Notes under the pieces: model-generated
The model's input: only the letters and a program-made list of their open reading frames with translations
Database searches by the model: none
Told to the model about the DNA's origin: nothing
NCBI RefSeq assembly: GCF_000185965.1
Contig: NC_014924.1
Location: forward strand, 3,162,001 to 3,226,000
Direction of reading: 5' to 3'
Length of the DNA: 64,000 nucleotides
Source: Pseudoxanthomonas suwonensis 11-1
GTDB taxonomy: Bacteria; Pseudomonadota; Gammaproteobacteria; Xanthomonadales; Xanthomonadaceae
Shown: one piece after another, positions 37,100-46,382 of the stretch
How the letters are laid out: each line of letters starts with the position of its first letter
Position numbering within the stretch: the first letter of the stretch is position 1
Made by a program: the position numbers and the translations under genes

Positions 37100-38434
37100 T
37101 CAGCGACGCAGCAGGTACTGGTTCAGCAGGTTCTCGTAACGCTCCTGCTTGCCGCTGGTCTGCTTCGGCTCGCCGATCTTGGCGGCCAGCGAGGCCAGGT
37201 CGGCCAGGCCCAGCTTGCCTTCCTCGAAGGCCTTGCCGTCGCCGGAGTCGAAGCTGGCGTAACGCTCCTTGCGCCAGGTCTCCCACGGCGAGTCATTGAG
37301 CAGGGCGTGGGCGACTTCCAGGCCCTTGGCGAACGCGTCCATGCCACCGATGTGGGCGATGAACAGGTCCTCCATGTCGGTCGACTCGCGACGCGGCTTG
37401 GCGTCGAAGTTCAGGCCGCCGACCAGGCCGCCCTGGCGCAGCACCACCATCATGGCGCCGACGGTGTCGTACAGGTCGGTCGGGAACTGGTCGGTATCCC
37501 AGCCGTTCTGCGCGTTGCCGCGGTTGGCGTCGATGCTGCCCAGCAGGCCGTGGTCCGAAGCGACCTGCAGGTCGTGCTCGAAGGTGTGGCCGGACAGGGT
37601 GGCGTGGTTGGCCTCGATGTTCAGCGAGAAGTCCTTCTCCAGGCCGTGCTCCTTCAGGAAGCCGGCGACGGTGGCGCTGTCGAAATCGTACTGGTGCTTC
37701 ATCGGCTCCATCGGCTTGGGCTCGATGAAGAACTGGCCCTTGAAGCCGATGCTGCGGCCGTAGTCGCGGGCAGCGGTCAGGAAGCGGGCGAAGTGCGCCA
37801 GCTCGCGCTTCATGTTGGTGTTGTGCAGGGTGGCGTAGCCCTCGCGGCCGCCCCAGAACACGTAGTGCTCGCCGTCCAGCTCGACCACGGCGTCCAGCAC
37901 GGCCTTGACCTGCACCGCGGCGCGCGCGACGACGTTGAAATCCGGGTTGGTGGACGCGCCGTTCATGTAGCGCGGGTGCGAGAACAGGTTCGCGGTGCCC
38001 CACAGCAGCTTCATGCCGGTGGCGTTCTGGCGCTCCTTGGCCAGGCCGACGAGGTGCTTGAGGTTCTTCTGGTAGGTGTCGATGTCGTCGGCGTCCGGCG
38101 CCAGGTCGACGTCGTGGAAGCACCAGTAAGGCACGCCCAGCTTGGTGAAGAACTCGAACGCGGCGTCGACCTTCGCCTCGGCGGTGGCCATCGCGTTGCC
38201 CTTCTCCCACGGGAAGGCGCGGGTGCCCGGTCCGAACGGGTCGGCGCCGGCGTTGCAGAAGGTGTGCCAGTAGCAGACCGCGAAGCGCAGGTGGTCGCGC
38301 ATGGTCTTGCCGCCGATCACCTTGTTGGCGTCGTAGACCTTGAACGCCAGCGGGTTGTCAGAATCCGGACCTTCGTAGGGGATCGCGCCGATGCCGGGGA
38401 AGTATTCGGTGGCGCCGATGAAAGGCTTGCTCAT
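37100..38434 (-). CDS. xylA: Xylose isomerase
   Basis: A 444-residue class II xylose isomerase (D-xylose to D-xylulose). Active-site blocks: [10 protein letters not shown] (catalytic His/Asp), [18 protein letters not shown] (metal Glu), [18 protein letters not shown] and GSIDANRG. Start ATG 38434 gives the usual short N-terminus with [12 protein letters not shown]. Second gene of xylBAE, 40 nt after xylB. Together with XylB it channels xylose to the pentose phosphate pathway, in parallel to the oxidative branch encoded upstream. Confidence 0.96.
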   Translation of the reverse strand: MSKPFIGATEYFPGIGAIPYEGPDSDNPLAFKVYDANKVIGGKTMRDHLRFAVCYWHTFCNAGADPFGPGTRAFPWEKGNAMATAEAKVDAAFEFFTKLGVPYWCFHDVDLAPDADDIDTYQKNLKHLVGLAKERQNATGMKLLWGTANLFSHPRYMNGASTNPDFNVVARAAVQVKAVLDAVVELDGEHYVFWGGREGYATLHNTNMKRELAHFARFLTAARDYGRSIGFKGQFFIEPKPMEPMKHQYDFDSATVAGFLKEHGLEKDFSLNIEANHATLSGHTFEHDLQVASDHGLLGSIDANRGNAQNGWDTDQFPTDLYDTVGAMMVVLRQGGLVGGLNFDAKPRRESTDMEDLFIAHIGGMDAFAKGLEVAHALLNDSPWETWRKERYASFDSGDGKAFEEGKLGLADLASLAAKIGEPKQTSGKQERYENLLNQYLLRR

Positions 38435-38474
38435 TTTCGGGGTTCCGTTTGGGAGTTCGTGCAGCTGGGATGCG

Positions 38475-39965
38475 TCAGGCGTACAGCGGCCGGATCGCGT
38501 CGAGGTGGGAAAGGAAGCGGGCGTACTGGGCCGCGTACGCGGCCGTTGCCTCGGCGTGCGGATGCGCCGACAGGCGCGGCTCCAGGCGTACGTGCGCGGC
38601 CGCCAGCGCGGCCAGGTCGGCATTGCCGCCCTGGGCACGGGTGGTGGCCCACAGGGCCTGCAGGGCGGCGCCGAAGGCAGCGCCCTCGGCCTGCTCGGGC
38701 ACGTCCACCGGCAGGCCGAATACGTCGGCGACCATCTGTCGCCATACCGCGCTGTGGCTGCCACCGCCGGTCAGGCGGATGGCCTCGAAGCGCATGCCGG
38801 CGTCGACGAAGGCGTCGTAGCCGTTCTTGAGGCTGTACACCGCGCCTTCCATCGCCGCGCGATAGAGGTTGGCCACGGTGAAGTTGGTCGCGGTCATGCC
38901 GAACAGGCTGCCGCGGCCGTTGGGCAGGTTCGGGGTGCGCTCGCCATTGAGGAACGGCAGCATCAGCAGGCCCTCGGCGCCCGGGCGGGTGCCGGCCAGC
39001 AGGGCGTCGCCCTCCTTGGTCGAGAAGCTGCACAGCTTGCCCACCGCCTCGGTGGCGACGGTGCAGTTCATGGTGCAGATCAGCGGCAGCCAGCCGCCGG
39101 TGGAGTCGCAGAACGCGGCCCAGCGGCCGGCGTCATCGACCATGGCGCGGTCCGAGTACGCGAACAGCGTGCCGGAGGTGCCCAGGCTCATGCTCAGCAC
39201 GCCCTGGGTCACGTTGCCGGTGCCGATGGCGGCCATCATGTTGTCGCCACCGCCGGCCGAGACGCGCACGTTGCGCGGCAGGCCCAGGGCATCGGCGATG
39301 TGCGCGGCGATCGGGAAGGTGGCATCGGCCTCGACCAGCGGCGGCAGCAGCGCGCCCAGGTCGCGGTCCGGATCGGTGGCGCGCAGCATCTCCTCCGACC
39401 AGTGGCGGTTGCGCACGTCCAGCCAGCCGGTGCCGGAGGCGTCGCCGCACTCCATCCAGCGTTCGCCGGTGAGCCAGAAGTTGACGTAGTCGTGCGGCAG
39501 CATGATCGAGGCCAGCTGCGCGTATGCCTGCGAGCGGTGGATACGGGTCCACGGCAGCTTGGAGGCGGTGTAGCCGACCAGGATCGGGTTGCCGGCCAGT
39601 TCGATGCTGCGCGCGGCGCCGCCGACGGCGTCCATGATCAGGTCGCACTCGGCCGCGGTACTGGTGTCGCACCACAGCTTGGCCGGGGCCAGCACGTTGC
39701 CGTCGCGGTCCAGCGGCACGAAGCCGTGCTGCTGGCCGGACACGCCGATGGCGACCACGCGCTCGCGCAGGGCCGGATCCAGCTGGGCGAAGCAGCTGCG
39801 GATCGCCTCGATCCACCACTCGGCGCGCTGTTCGCGGCTGCCGTCGTCACCGGCGGCCAGCTCCAGGGCGTGGCCGCTGGTGGCCGCGACCTGGCGCGCG
39901 TCCGGGTCGTAGGCGACCAGCTTGACGCTCTGGGTGCCTACATCCAGGCCGACGTACAGGCTCAT
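38475..39965 (-). CDS. xylB: Xylulokinase
   Basis: A 496-residue FGGY kinase phosphorylating D-xylulose. N-terminal [10 protein letters not shown] phosphate loop, [11 protein letters not shown] and the late [13 protein letters not shown] block are typical; [11 protein letters not shown] marks the centre. Start ATG 39965. First gene of the xylBAE unit. The 361-bp upstream gap contains an operator-like site matching those of the two xylan arms plus two other palindromes. Confidence 0.94.
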   Translation of the reverse strand: MSLYVGLDVGTQSVKLVAYDPDARQVAATSGHALELAAGDDGSREQRAEWWIEAIRSCFAQLDPALRERVVAIGVSGQQHGFVPLDRDGNVLAPAKLWCDTSTAAECDLIMDAVGGAARSIELAGNPILVGYTASKLPWTRIHRSQAYAQLASIMLPHDYVNFWLTGERWMECGDASGTGWLDVRNRHWSEEMLRATDPDRDLGALLPPLVEADATFPIAAHIADALGLPRNVRVSAGGGDNMMAAIGTGNVTQGVLSMSLGTSGTLFAYSDRAMVDDAGRWAAFCDSTGGWLPLICTMNCTVATEAVGKLCSFSTKEGDALLAGTRPGAEGLLMLPFLNGERTPNLPNGRGSLFGMTATNFTVANLYRAAMEGAVYSLKNGYDAFVDAGMRFEAIRLTGGGSHSAVWRQMVADVFGLPVDVPEQAEGAAFGAALQALWATTRAQGGNADLAALAAAHVRLEPRLSAHPHAEATAAYAAQYARFLSHLDAIRPLYA

Positions 39966-40035
39966 GCGCGCACCCCGTGCGCGGACGGGCAGCCCAGGGG
40001 CCGCGGGTTGGAACGTATTGCCGGGGCAGTGGTCA

Positions 40036-40047
40036 TGGAGCGCTCCA
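40036..40047. promoter_or_regulatory. Palindrome TGGAGCGCTCCA upstream of xylB
   Basis: A perfect 12-bp palindrome 71 bp upstream of the xylB start. It shares the AGCGCT core with Xanthomonas LacI-family boxes (CelR type TGGGAGCGCTCCCA, xyl-box), but the flanks are offset by one base, so the protein that binds it may be different. Confidence 0.4.
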
Positions 40048-40085
40048 GTGCGCGAAAACGTCGCCAAGGTCCCGCCAGCAAAGGC

Positions 40086-40102
40086 TTGTTGCAGCGCAAC
40101 AA
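40086..40102. promoter_or_regulatory. Inverted repeat TTGTTGC-AGC-GCAACAA
   Basis: Perfect 7-bp arms with a 3-bp centre, 121-137 bp upstream of xylB and flanked by two AAGGCTT-like repeats. Its position suggests a regulator site for xylB or for the divergent gene. Confidence 0.4.
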
Positions 40103-40155
40103 AGGCTTCGGCCACGACTTGGCCCGGTCGGGTGCGAAGCCCCGGCCGGGCATCA

Positions 40156-40169
40156 AGTTAGCGGTATCA
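40156..40169 (-). promoter_or_regulatory. LacI-type operator candidate upstream of xylB (9/10)
   Basis: Minus-strand TGATACCGCTAACT matches TGNTANCGNTANCA at nine of ten fixed positions and shares GCTAAC with the Xanthomonas xyl-box as I recall it. It extends the putative regulon to xylBAE. Confidence 0.5.
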
Positions 40170-40326
40170 TTTGCGCTTTCTACCACGATCCGACCACGCG
40201 CGCATGCTGCGGGTGCGTATGGACCGGAAGGGATGACGGCGGGGGCAGCGCAGTCCACGGCTCCGGACCACGGGCGGCGGCGGACCCGTGCATGCGAAGC
40301 TTTGGCCCCGCCCCGGGGATCGAGAC

Positions 40327-40857
40327 ATGCGCGACCACTTCGCCCTGCTGGCCGATTACAACCGGTGGATGAACGCCTCCCTGCACGTGGCGGCCCTGCG
40401 CCTCCCGGAAGGCGGGCTGGCCGAGCCTCGCGGGGCGTTCTTCGGCTCCATCCTCGGCACCCTCAACCACCTGGTGGTGGCCGACACGATCTGGCTGCAG
40501 CGGTTCGCCGGCAACGACCCGGGCCACTGGCGCGCGTTGCGCCCGCTCGCCGACCTGCCCGTGCCCCGGCGCCTGGACGAGGCCGCCTGCGCCGACCTGC
40601 ACGCCTGGTGGGAGCGCCGGCAACTGCTGGACCAGGCGATCGCCGACTGGATCGCGGCCTTGCAGCCGCACGACCTCGAACGCGCCATCGCCTATCGCAA
40701 CATGGCCGGCCAGCCGCACGGGCGGCGGCTGTCGCACCTGCTGCTGCATTTCTTCAACCACCAGGCCCACCACCGCGGCCAGGCCACCACGCTGTTCCAC
40801 CAGCTGGGCGTAGACGTCGGCCCCACCGACCTGCTGCTGCGGCTGCCTGCCGCCTGA
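40327..40857 (+). CDS. DinB-family protein
   Basis: A 176-residue DinB/YfiT-like four-helix-bundle protein. Candidate metal-binding histidines are in [10 protein letters not shown] and NHQAHHRGQ, positioned as in the family's three-His site. N-terminal [13 protein letters not shown] is typical. Family members are thiol-dependent transferases or of unknown role; the substrate here is unknown. Start ATG 40327 was chosen because the usual MRxHFxxLAxYNxW N-terminus begins there. Divergent from xylB and probably unrelated to xylan use. Confidence 0.85.
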   Translation: MRDHFALLADYNRWMNASLHVAALRLPEGGLAEPRGAFFGSILGTLNHLVVADTIWLQRFAGNDPGHWRALRPLADLPVPRRLDEAACADLHAWWERRQLLDQAIADWIAALQPHDLERAIAYRNMAGQPHGRRLSHLLLHFFNHQAHHRGQATTLFHQLGVDVGPTDLLLRLPAA

Positions 40858-40875
40858 ACCCGCCCGGCGAGCCGC

Positions 40876-40881
40876 TAGAAT
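40876..40881 (+). promoter_or_regulatory. -10-like TAGAAT before acid phosphatase gene
   Basis: TAGAAT ends 6 nt before an in-frame TTG (40888) and 27 nt before the ATG at 40909. If the TTG is used the transcript would be leaderless. Confidence 0.4.
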
Positions 40882-40908
40882 GCGCGTTTGCCGTTGCGAG
40901 TCCGCCCC

Positions 40909-41787
40909 ATGCGTCCTGCCCCGATCTGCGCCGCCCTGTTCGCGCTGGCGCTCGCCGCCTGCCAGCCGGTGCGGCCCGAAGCCCCGCCCGCCGCACCCGC
41001 CACCGCGGCGGTGCCCGCCGACGACAACCTCAATGCGGTGCTGTGGGTGCAGCGTTCGACCGAATACCGCGCCCTGCTGGAGCAGGCCTACCGCGCCGCC
41101 ACCGACAAGCTGGATGCGGCGCTGGCCGACCCGCGGTGGAACGCGCTGGTCGAGGAGGAGCGCGAGGGCAGCGGCCCGCAGCTCAAGCCGGCGGTGGTGC
41201 TGGACATCGACGAGACCGTGCTCGACAACTCGCCCTACCAGGCCCGCCTGGTGCGCGACGGCGCCGAGTACAGCGATTCGACCTGGGACGCCTGGGTCGA
41301 GGAGCGCAAGGCCCGCGCCGTGCCCGGCGTGGTCGAGTTCGCCCGCGCCGCCAACGCCCGCGGCGTCACCCTGGTCTACATCTCCAACCGTGCCGTGCAC
41401 CTGACCGAGGCCACCCTGGACAACCTGCGCGCCGAGGGCCTGCCGGTCGAGGGAGACGACGTGTTCCTGGGCCTGGGCCTGAAGGTGCCCGGCTGCGAGC
41501 AGCACGGCAGCGAGAAGGACTGCCGCCGCCGCCTGGCCAGTCGCAGGTACCGGGTGCTGATGCAGTTCGGCGACCAGCTCGGCGACTTCCTCAAGATCGA
41601 GGACAACAGCCCCGCCGGCCGCCAGGCCCTGCTCGACCGCCATGGCGAGTGGTTCGGCAGCCGCTGGTGGATGCTGCCCAACCCGACCTACGGCGGCTGG
41701 GAGCCGGCGCTGTTCGACAACAACTGGAAGCAGCCGCGCGACGCCCGCCGCGCCGCCAAGCGCGCCGCGCTGGAGACCGCGCCGTGA
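40909..41787 (+). CDS. HAD acid phosphatase lipoprotein (class B / e(P4)-like)
   Basis: A 292-residue lipoprotein (lipobox LAAC, Cys18) of the class B/5'-nucleotidase e(P4) HAD family, which hydrolyses phosphomonoesters or nucleotides in the periplasm. DxD nucleophile motif is in [12 protein letters not shown]; further blocks are YISNRAVH and [11 protein letters not shown] chose ATG 40909; an in-frame TTG 7 codons earlier (40888) sits exactly where a leaderless transcript would start. The stop codon overlaps the pyrF GTG start. Confidence 0.87.
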   Translation: MRPAPICAALFALALAACQPVRPEAPPAAPATAAVPADDNLNAVLWVQRSTEYRALLEQAYRAATDKLDAALADPRWNALVEEEREGSGPQLKPAVVLDIDETVLDNSPYQARLVRDGAEYSDSTWDAWVEERKARAVPGVVEFARAANARGVTLVYISNRAVHLTEATLDNLRAEGLPVEGDDVFLGLGLKVPGCEQHGSEKDCRRRLASRRYRVLMQFGDQLGDFLKIEDNSPAGRQALLDRHGEWFGSRWWMLPNPTYGGWEPALFDNNWKQPRDARRAAKRAALETAP

Positions 41788-42506
41788 GTCGCGCCCCGCT
41801 GCAATTGGCGCCGGAGGAGCGCCTGATCTTCGCCCTGGACGTACCCGGCCGCGCCGAGGCCGTGGAGTGGATCGACCGCCTCGGCGACAGCGTCCGCTTC
41901 TACAAGATCGGCATGGAGCTGCTGGCCTCCGGCGAGTACTTCGACGTGCTGGACCTGCTCGGGCAGCGCGGCAAGCGGGTGTTCGTGGACCTGAAGTTCT
42001 TCGACATCCCGGCCACCGTGGCCGGCGTCATCCGTGGCCTGGGCCGCTGGAAGGTGGACTACTGCACCATCCACGGCTGGCACCCGGCGATGATGCAGGC
42101 GGCCGCCGAGGCGAATACCAATTCCGACATGCGCCTGCTGGCGGTGACCGTGCTGACCTCGATGGACGGCAACGACCTGCGCGCCATGGGCATCGACGGC
42201 GAACCGGAACAGGTGGTGGTCCAGCGCGCGCTCGCGGCCCAGGCCGCCGGCATCGACGGGGTGATCGCCTCCGGTCGCGAGGCCGGTCCGATCCGCCGCG
42301 CCACCGGCGCCGGGTTCTCGATCGTGTGTCCCGGCATCCGCCCGGACGGCGGTGGCGGCGACGACCAGAAGCGCAGCGTGGGCGTGGCCGAGGCCTTTGC
42401 CGCCGGCGCCGACGCCATCGTGGTCGGCCGCCCGATCCGCAATGCCGCCGATCCGGCCGCCGCCGCGGCCCTGATCCAGCAGCAGATTCGCGACTCGATC
42501 AAATAA
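41784..42506 (+). CDS. pyrF: Orotidine-5'-phosphate decarboxylase
   Basis: A 240-residue OMP decarboxylase, last step of UMP synthesis. Conserved FALDVPG, YKIGMEL and the catalytic [11 protein letters not shown] block (Asp-Lys...Asp) are present, and [11 protein letters not shown] near the C-terminus binds phosphate. GTG start overlaps the preceding stop (GTGA), with GGAG upstream, so it is coupled to the phosphatase gene. The 3' end is followed by an AT-rich stretch and, 125 bp on, by a strong terminator. Confidence 0.95.
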   Translation: MSRAPLQLAPEERLIFALDVPGRAEAVEWIDRLGDSVRFYKIGMELLASGEYFDVLDLLGQRGKRVFVDLKFFDIPATVAGVIRGLGRWKVDYCTIHGWHPAMMQAAAEANTNSDMRLLAVTVLTSMDGNDLRAMGIDGEPEQVVVQRALAAQAAGIDGVIASGREAGPIRRATGAGFSIVCPGIRPDGGGGDDQKRSVGVAEAFAAGADAIVVGRPIRNAADPAAAAALIQQQIRDSIK

Positions 42507-42549
42507 AATCAGCTACTTGCAATATTTAACAAAGGTATTGCATTAGCTT

Positions 42550-42657
42550 CACGCCGGGACTACAGTCGCCAGCAGCCGGGTCCTGCCGGCGCCGTGCCAC
42601 AACACGATGTCCTCCGGCATTGCCGGATTGGGGGAGGCTTCGGCCTCCCCGTTTTGT
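42550..42657 (+). ncRNA. Candidate small RNA or long structured 3' UTR after pyrF
   Basis: The pyrF-lipoprotein gap starts with an AT-rich island (42505-42545, TTGCAATATTTAACAAAGG) unlike the surrounding DNA. It is followed by about 80 nt rich in pairing segments (GCCGGGAC with GTCCTGCCGGC; TCCGG-CATTG-CCGGA at about 42614-42628) and ends in a strong intrinsic terminator. This is the layout of an independent small RNA, but the promoter is not clear and it may be pyrF 3' UTR. Confidence 0.3.
42631..42656 (+). terminator. Rho-independent terminator after pyrF
   Basis: GGGGAGGC - TTCG - GCCTCCCC followed by GTTTTG: an 8-bp GC stem with a stable UUCG tetraloop and a short U-run. Confidence 0.85.
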
Positions 42658-42726
42658 ATGTGGACGTTGCCGTCGCGGCCCCGCAGCGGCGACACTCGGG
42701 GCCAAGGGGACCCAGGACCAGACCGC

Positions 42727-43713
42727 ATGCAACGATCGAGCCTCGCCCGATCCCTGTCCCGCGCGCGCCCGTGGCTGCTGCCGGCCATGCTCCTGCTGCT
42801 GGCCGCCTGCCGCCAGGAGCCGGGCACGGACGGGGAACTGCCGGGCGCCGCCAGCGAGCCGGCCGGCGCCGTGCGGCAGCTGGCCGTGCACCTGCAGCAC
42901 AACGACCTGGCGGCCTTCGCCCGCGACGCCGTGCCGCCGGCCACCCACGCCGCCCTGGCCCAGGCCTGGGACCGGGACCGCAGCCGCTGGCCGATCACCG
43001 AGCTGCCGCTGGACGAACAGCTGCCGTCGCTGATGGCGACCCTCGGCGGGCCCGGCTCGGAAACCGACCTGCGCCGCCTGTTCGACTCCCAGCTCGCCGG
43101 ACAGGACGCGGCCCTGCGCGAGGCCGCACGCTCGCTGGCCCTCTTCGGCGTGCAGTACCTGCGCCAGCAGGAGGGCTACAGCGACGAGGAGCGCGCCCAC
43201 TACGTGCAGACCGTCGAGGCGCTGGGCGCCTGGGCCGGCCAGGCCCCGCTGGGCGACCGCACCAGGGGCCATGCCGCGATCGAGCGCCTGGCCGCGGCCG
43301 CCCGCGAGGCCGGGCTGGGCAGCGAGGAGGCCCTGCGCGCGGCCGGCATGGAGGGCAGCCTGCAGCGCCTGGGCCCGTTCCTGGCCGCGGTGAAGGCAAC
43401 CACCGCCGACTACGGCCTGGACCTGGACAGCAGCCTGGTCGACCTGCGCACCGGCCTGGTCGAGGAGAAGGGCGACCACGCCACCGTGCGCCTGCACTAT
43501 CCGCTGGCCGGGCGCGAGATCGACACCACCCTGCGCCTGACCCGGGTCGACGGCCACTGGTACCTGGACGGCTACCTCGAGGAGGCCGCGCGGATCATCG
43601 AGGCCGCCCAGGCGGCAGCCGAGGCCGAGGCGGAGGCCGGGGTCGAAGCCGAAGCCGGGCTCGAGCCCCTGCCGACCCCGCCGTCAGCGACTCCGAACCC
43701 GGGTGGGCGATAA
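42727..43713 (+). CDS. Lipoprotein of unknown function
   Basis: A 328-residue lipoprotein (lipobox LLAAC, Cys28). After the anchor it is largely helical, then has a short beta-rich block with VRLHYPLAGREIDTTLRL and VDGHWYLDGYLEE, reminiscent of SnoaL/NTF2-like or Tim44-like C-terminal folds. It ends in an Ala/Glu-rich tail (AEAEAEAGVEAEAG). I do not recognise the family; similar proteins sit beside plsB in relatives, as far as I recall. Start ATG 42727 gives a clean lipoprotein signal. The stop codon lies within the palindrome at the plsB promoter. Confidence 0.8.
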   Translation: MQRSSLARSLSRARPWLLPAMLLLLAACRQEPGTDGELPGAASEPAGAVRQLAVHLQHNDLAAFARDAVPPATHAALAQAWDRDRSRWPITELPLDEQLPSLMATLGGPGSETDLRRLFDSQLAGQDAALREAARSLALFGVQYLRQQEGYSDEERAHYVQTVEALGAWAGQAPLGDRTRGHAAIERLAAAAREAGLGSEEALRAAGMEGSLQRLGPFLAAVKATTADYGLDLDSSLVDLRTGLVEEKGDHATVRLHYPLAGREIDTTLRLTRVDGHWYLDGYLEEAARIIEAAQAAAEAEAEAGVEAEAGLEPLPTPPSATPNPGGR

Positions 43714-43720
43714 TCGCCCA
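43704..43720. promoter_or_regulatory. Palindrome over the plsB -10 region
   Basis: TGGGCGA-TAA-TCGCCCA is a perfect 7+3+7 inverted repeat. It contains GATAAT (43709-43714), which ends 6 nt before the plsB ATG, and also the TAA stop of the upstream gene. It could be a leaderless promoter, an operator or a small RNA hairpin. Confidence 0.5.
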
Positions 43721-46357
43721 ATGCCAGAACAGAACCCCCTGCCCTTCCCGGGCCCCGGCACCGACGGCTCCCAGGCCCCGGCCACGCCTCCGACCGGCGA
43801 AGCCGGCCAGACCCAGCCCACGGGCGAGCCACCGCGCCAGCCCATCGCCCCGCGCCCGCAGGCGCGCCGGCCGCTGTGGGCGCGCCTGCTCGGCTGGGTG
43901 GTCGATCCGTGGCTGGATCTGAAGCTCGAGCCGGCGCAGCTGCCGCAGGACGAGCGCCCGGTCTGCTACGTGCTGGAGGACTACGGCCTCTCCAATGCCC
44001 TGATCCTGGACAAGGCCTGCCGCCAGGCCGGCCTGCCCTCGCCGCTGGTGCCGCTGGCCGGCGACCCGCTGGGCCGGCGCCGCGCCTACGTGGCGCTGTC
44101 GCGCCGCAACGTCAGTCCGCTGATCCCGGACCAGCGCCCGAGCTCGCGCACCCATTCCGATTCGCTGGCGCGCCTGCTCCAGGCGCATCGCGCCGACCCG
44201 GCGCTGGACGTGCGCCTGGTGCCGGTCTCGATCTTCGTCGGCCGCGCCCCTGACCGGCACAGCGGCTGGTTCTCGGTGCTGTTCTCGGAGAACTGGGCCA
44301 TCGTCGGCCGTTTCCGCCGCCTGCTGGCGCTGCTGCTCAACGGCCGCGACACCCTGGTGCGCTTCGCCGACCCGATCTCGCTGCGCGAGAGCGTGGACGA
44401 GGGCCTGCCGCCGGAGCGCACCGTGCGCAAGCTGCAGCGCGTGCTGCGTGCGCACTTCCGCCGGATCCGTGCCGCGATCATCGGCCCCGACCTGTCGACC
44501 CGGCGCCTGCTGGTGGACAAGGTGCTGGCCGCCGACACCGTGCGCGAAGCCATCGCCGACCAGGCCCGCCGCGACAACACCCGCCCGGCCGAGGCCTGGA
44601 AGAAGGCCCATGCCTATGCGTGGGAGATCGCGGCCGACTACTCGCACCCGGTGGTGCGTTCGGCCAGTTTCATCCTCACCCCGGTGTGGAACAAGATCTA
44701 CCGCGGCGTGCTGGTCCACCACCTGGACCGCCTGAAGGAGGTCGCGCCCGGCCACGAAGTGGTCTACGTGCCCTGCCACCGCAGCCACATGGACTACCTA
44801 CTGCTGTCGTACCTGCTGTACGAACGCGGCATCGTCCCGCCGCACATCGCCGCGGGCATCAACCTCAACCTGCCGGTGGTGGGCACCATCCTGCGCAAGG
44901 GCGGTGCGTTCTTCATGCGCCGCAGCTTCCGCGGCAACCCGCTGTACTCGGCGGTGTTCACCGAGTACGTGGCGCAGCTGGTGTCCGGCGGCTACTCGCT
45001 GGAGTACTTCATCGAGGGCGGGCGCTCGCGCACCGGCCGGCTGCTGCAGCCCAAGGGCGGCATGATCGCCATGACCGTGCGCGCCTACCTGCGCCAGCCC
45101 ATCCGCCCGGTGCTGTTCCAGCCGGTGTACATCGGCTACGAGAAGCTGATGGAGGGCAACAGCTACCTGGACGAGCTGTCGGGCAAGCCCAAGGAGAAGG
45201 AGTCGATCTGGTCGCTGCTGTGGGGCATCCCCAAGGTGCTGCGCAGCAACTACGGCCAGGTGGTGGTGAACTTCGGCGAGCCGATCCGGCTGGGCGAGGT
45301 GCTGTCCAGCCACGCCCCGGAATGGGACGGCCGCCCGCTGGCGGAGGACGAGAAGCCGTCGTGGCTGGCCGACACCGTCGACGTCCTGGCCCAGCACATC
45401 CAGGTGCGCATCAACGGCGCCGCCGACGTCAACCCGATCAACCTGCTGGCGCTGGCCCTGCTGTCCACGCCCAAGCACGCCATGGGCGAGCGCGACCTGC
45501 TGGCGCAGATCGCCCTGTCCAAGACCCTGCTGGCGGAGCTGCCGTACTCGGACCGCACCACGGTCACGCCGCACACGCCGGAGGAGATCATCGCCCACGG
45601 CGAGGAGATCGGCGTGCTCAACCGCATCCCGCATCCGCTGGGCGACGTGCTGACCGTGGACGACGACACCGCGGTGCTGCTGTCGTATTTCCGCAACAAC
45701 GTGGCACACCTGTTCACCCCGTCGTCGTGGATCGCCTGCTGCTTCCAGCACAACCGGCGCATGAGCCGGCGCACCCTGGTGCGGCTGGGCCGCACCGTGT
45801 ATCCGTTCCTGCAGGCCGAGTTGTTCCTGCCGTGGGACGAGGACGAGTTCGCCGCGCGGATCGAGCGGATCGCCGACGTGTTCGTGCGCGAGGGCCTGCT
45901 GTCGCAGACCAGCGACGAGGAAGGCGGCATCCTGCAGCGCAGCCAGGGCCAGAGCGACGAGGTGTTCCGCCTGCGCGCGATCGGCCACACCCTGCAGCAG
46001 GCGTTCGAGCGCTATTACATCGCCATCTCGGTGCTGGTGAAGAACGGCCCCGGCACGCTCGGCGCGGCCGAGCTGGAAAGCCTGTGCCAGCTGGCGGCGC
46101 AGCGCCTGAGCCTGCTGTACGCGCCGGCGGCCCCGGAGTTCTTCGACAGGAGCCTGTTCCGCGGCTTCATCCAGAAGCTGCGCGAGATGCGCCTGGTATG
46201 GCCGGACCAGAACAGCAAGCTGCTGTTCGACGAGCGCCTGGACCTGTGGGCCAAGGACGCGAAGATGATCCTCGGCCGCGAGCTGCGCCACACCATCGAG
46301 CGGGTGAGCCCGGAAGCGGTCCGCCCCGCCGAGGCCGAGCCGCCGCCGGCCGACTGA
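43721..46357 (+). CDS. plsB: Glycerol-3-phosphate acyltransferase PlsB
   Basis: An 878-residue inner-membrane acyltransferase making 1-acyl-glycerol-3-phosphate, the first step of phospholipid synthesis. HX4D catalytic block is HRSHMD (His353, Asp358); GGAFFMRRSFRGNPLY, FIEGGRSRTGRLL and the QPVYIGYEKL block are the other acyltransferase motifs. It is longer than E. coli PlsB (807) because of a Pro/Gln-rich N-terminus of about 50 residues. There is no SD; a -10-like GATAAT lies just upstream. Confidence 0.95.
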   Translation: MPEQNPLPFPGPGTDGSQAPATPPTGEAGQTQPTGEPPRQPIAPRPQARRPLWARLLGWVVDPWLDLKLEPAQLPQDERPVCYVLEDYGLSNALILDKACRQAGLPSPLVPLAGDPLGRRRAYVALSRRNVSPLIPDQRPSSRTHSDSLARLLQAHRADPALDVRLVPVSIFVGRAPDRHSGWFSVLFSENWAIVGRFRRLLALLLNGRDTLVRFADPISLRESVDEGLPPERTVRKLQRVLRAHFRRIRAAIIGPDLSTRRLLVDKVLAADTVREAIADQARRDNTRPAEAWKKAHAYAWEIAADYSHPVVRSASFILTPVWNKIYRGVLVHHLDRLKEVAPGHEVVYVPCHRSHMDYLLLSYLLYERGIVPPHIAAGINLNLPVVGTILRKGGAFFMRRSFRGNPLYSAVFTEYVAQLVSGGYSLEYFIEGGRSRTGRLLQPKGGMIAMTVRAYLRQPIRPVLFQPVYIGYEKLMEGNSYLDELSGKPKEKESIWSLLWGIPKVLRSNYGQVVVNFGEPIRLGEVLSSHAPEWDGRPLAEDEKPSWLADTVDVLAQHIQVRINGAADVNPINLLALALLSTPKHAMGERDLLAQIALSKTLLAELPYSDRTTVTPHTPEEIIAHGEEIGVLNRIPHPLGDVLTVDDDTAVLLSYFRNNVAHLFTPSSWIACCFQHNRRMSRRTLVRLGRTVYPFLQAELFLPWDEDEFAARIERIADVFVREGLLSQTSDEEGGILQRSQGQSDEVFRLRAIGHTLQQAFERYYIAISVLVKNGPGTLGAAELESLCQLAAQRLSLLYAPAAPEFFDRSLFRGFIQKLREMRLVWPDQNSKLLFDERLDLWAKDAKMILGRELRHTIERVSPEAVRPAEAEPPPAD

Positions 46358-46382
46358 GCCGGCGGCGACCCGCGTGGGGGGC

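Larger units (their letters stand above)
39966..40326. other. Divergent regulatory region, xylB / DinB-like gene
   Basis: 361 bp without a gene. It contains a 12-bp perfect palindrome TGGAGCGCTCCA (40036-40047), a 17-bp inverted repeat TTGTTGC-AGC-GCAACAA (40086-40102) and a LacI-type site (40156-40169) beside an AT-rich stretch (GTATCATTTGCG). I could not place promoter boxes with confidence. Confidence 0.65.

Noticed and set aside
38391-42506. A 1371-codon open frame running from xylA into pyrF
   Set aside because: Only the last 240 codons are a real protein (PyrF, GTG 41784); the rest is antisense or out-of-frame reading without motifs.
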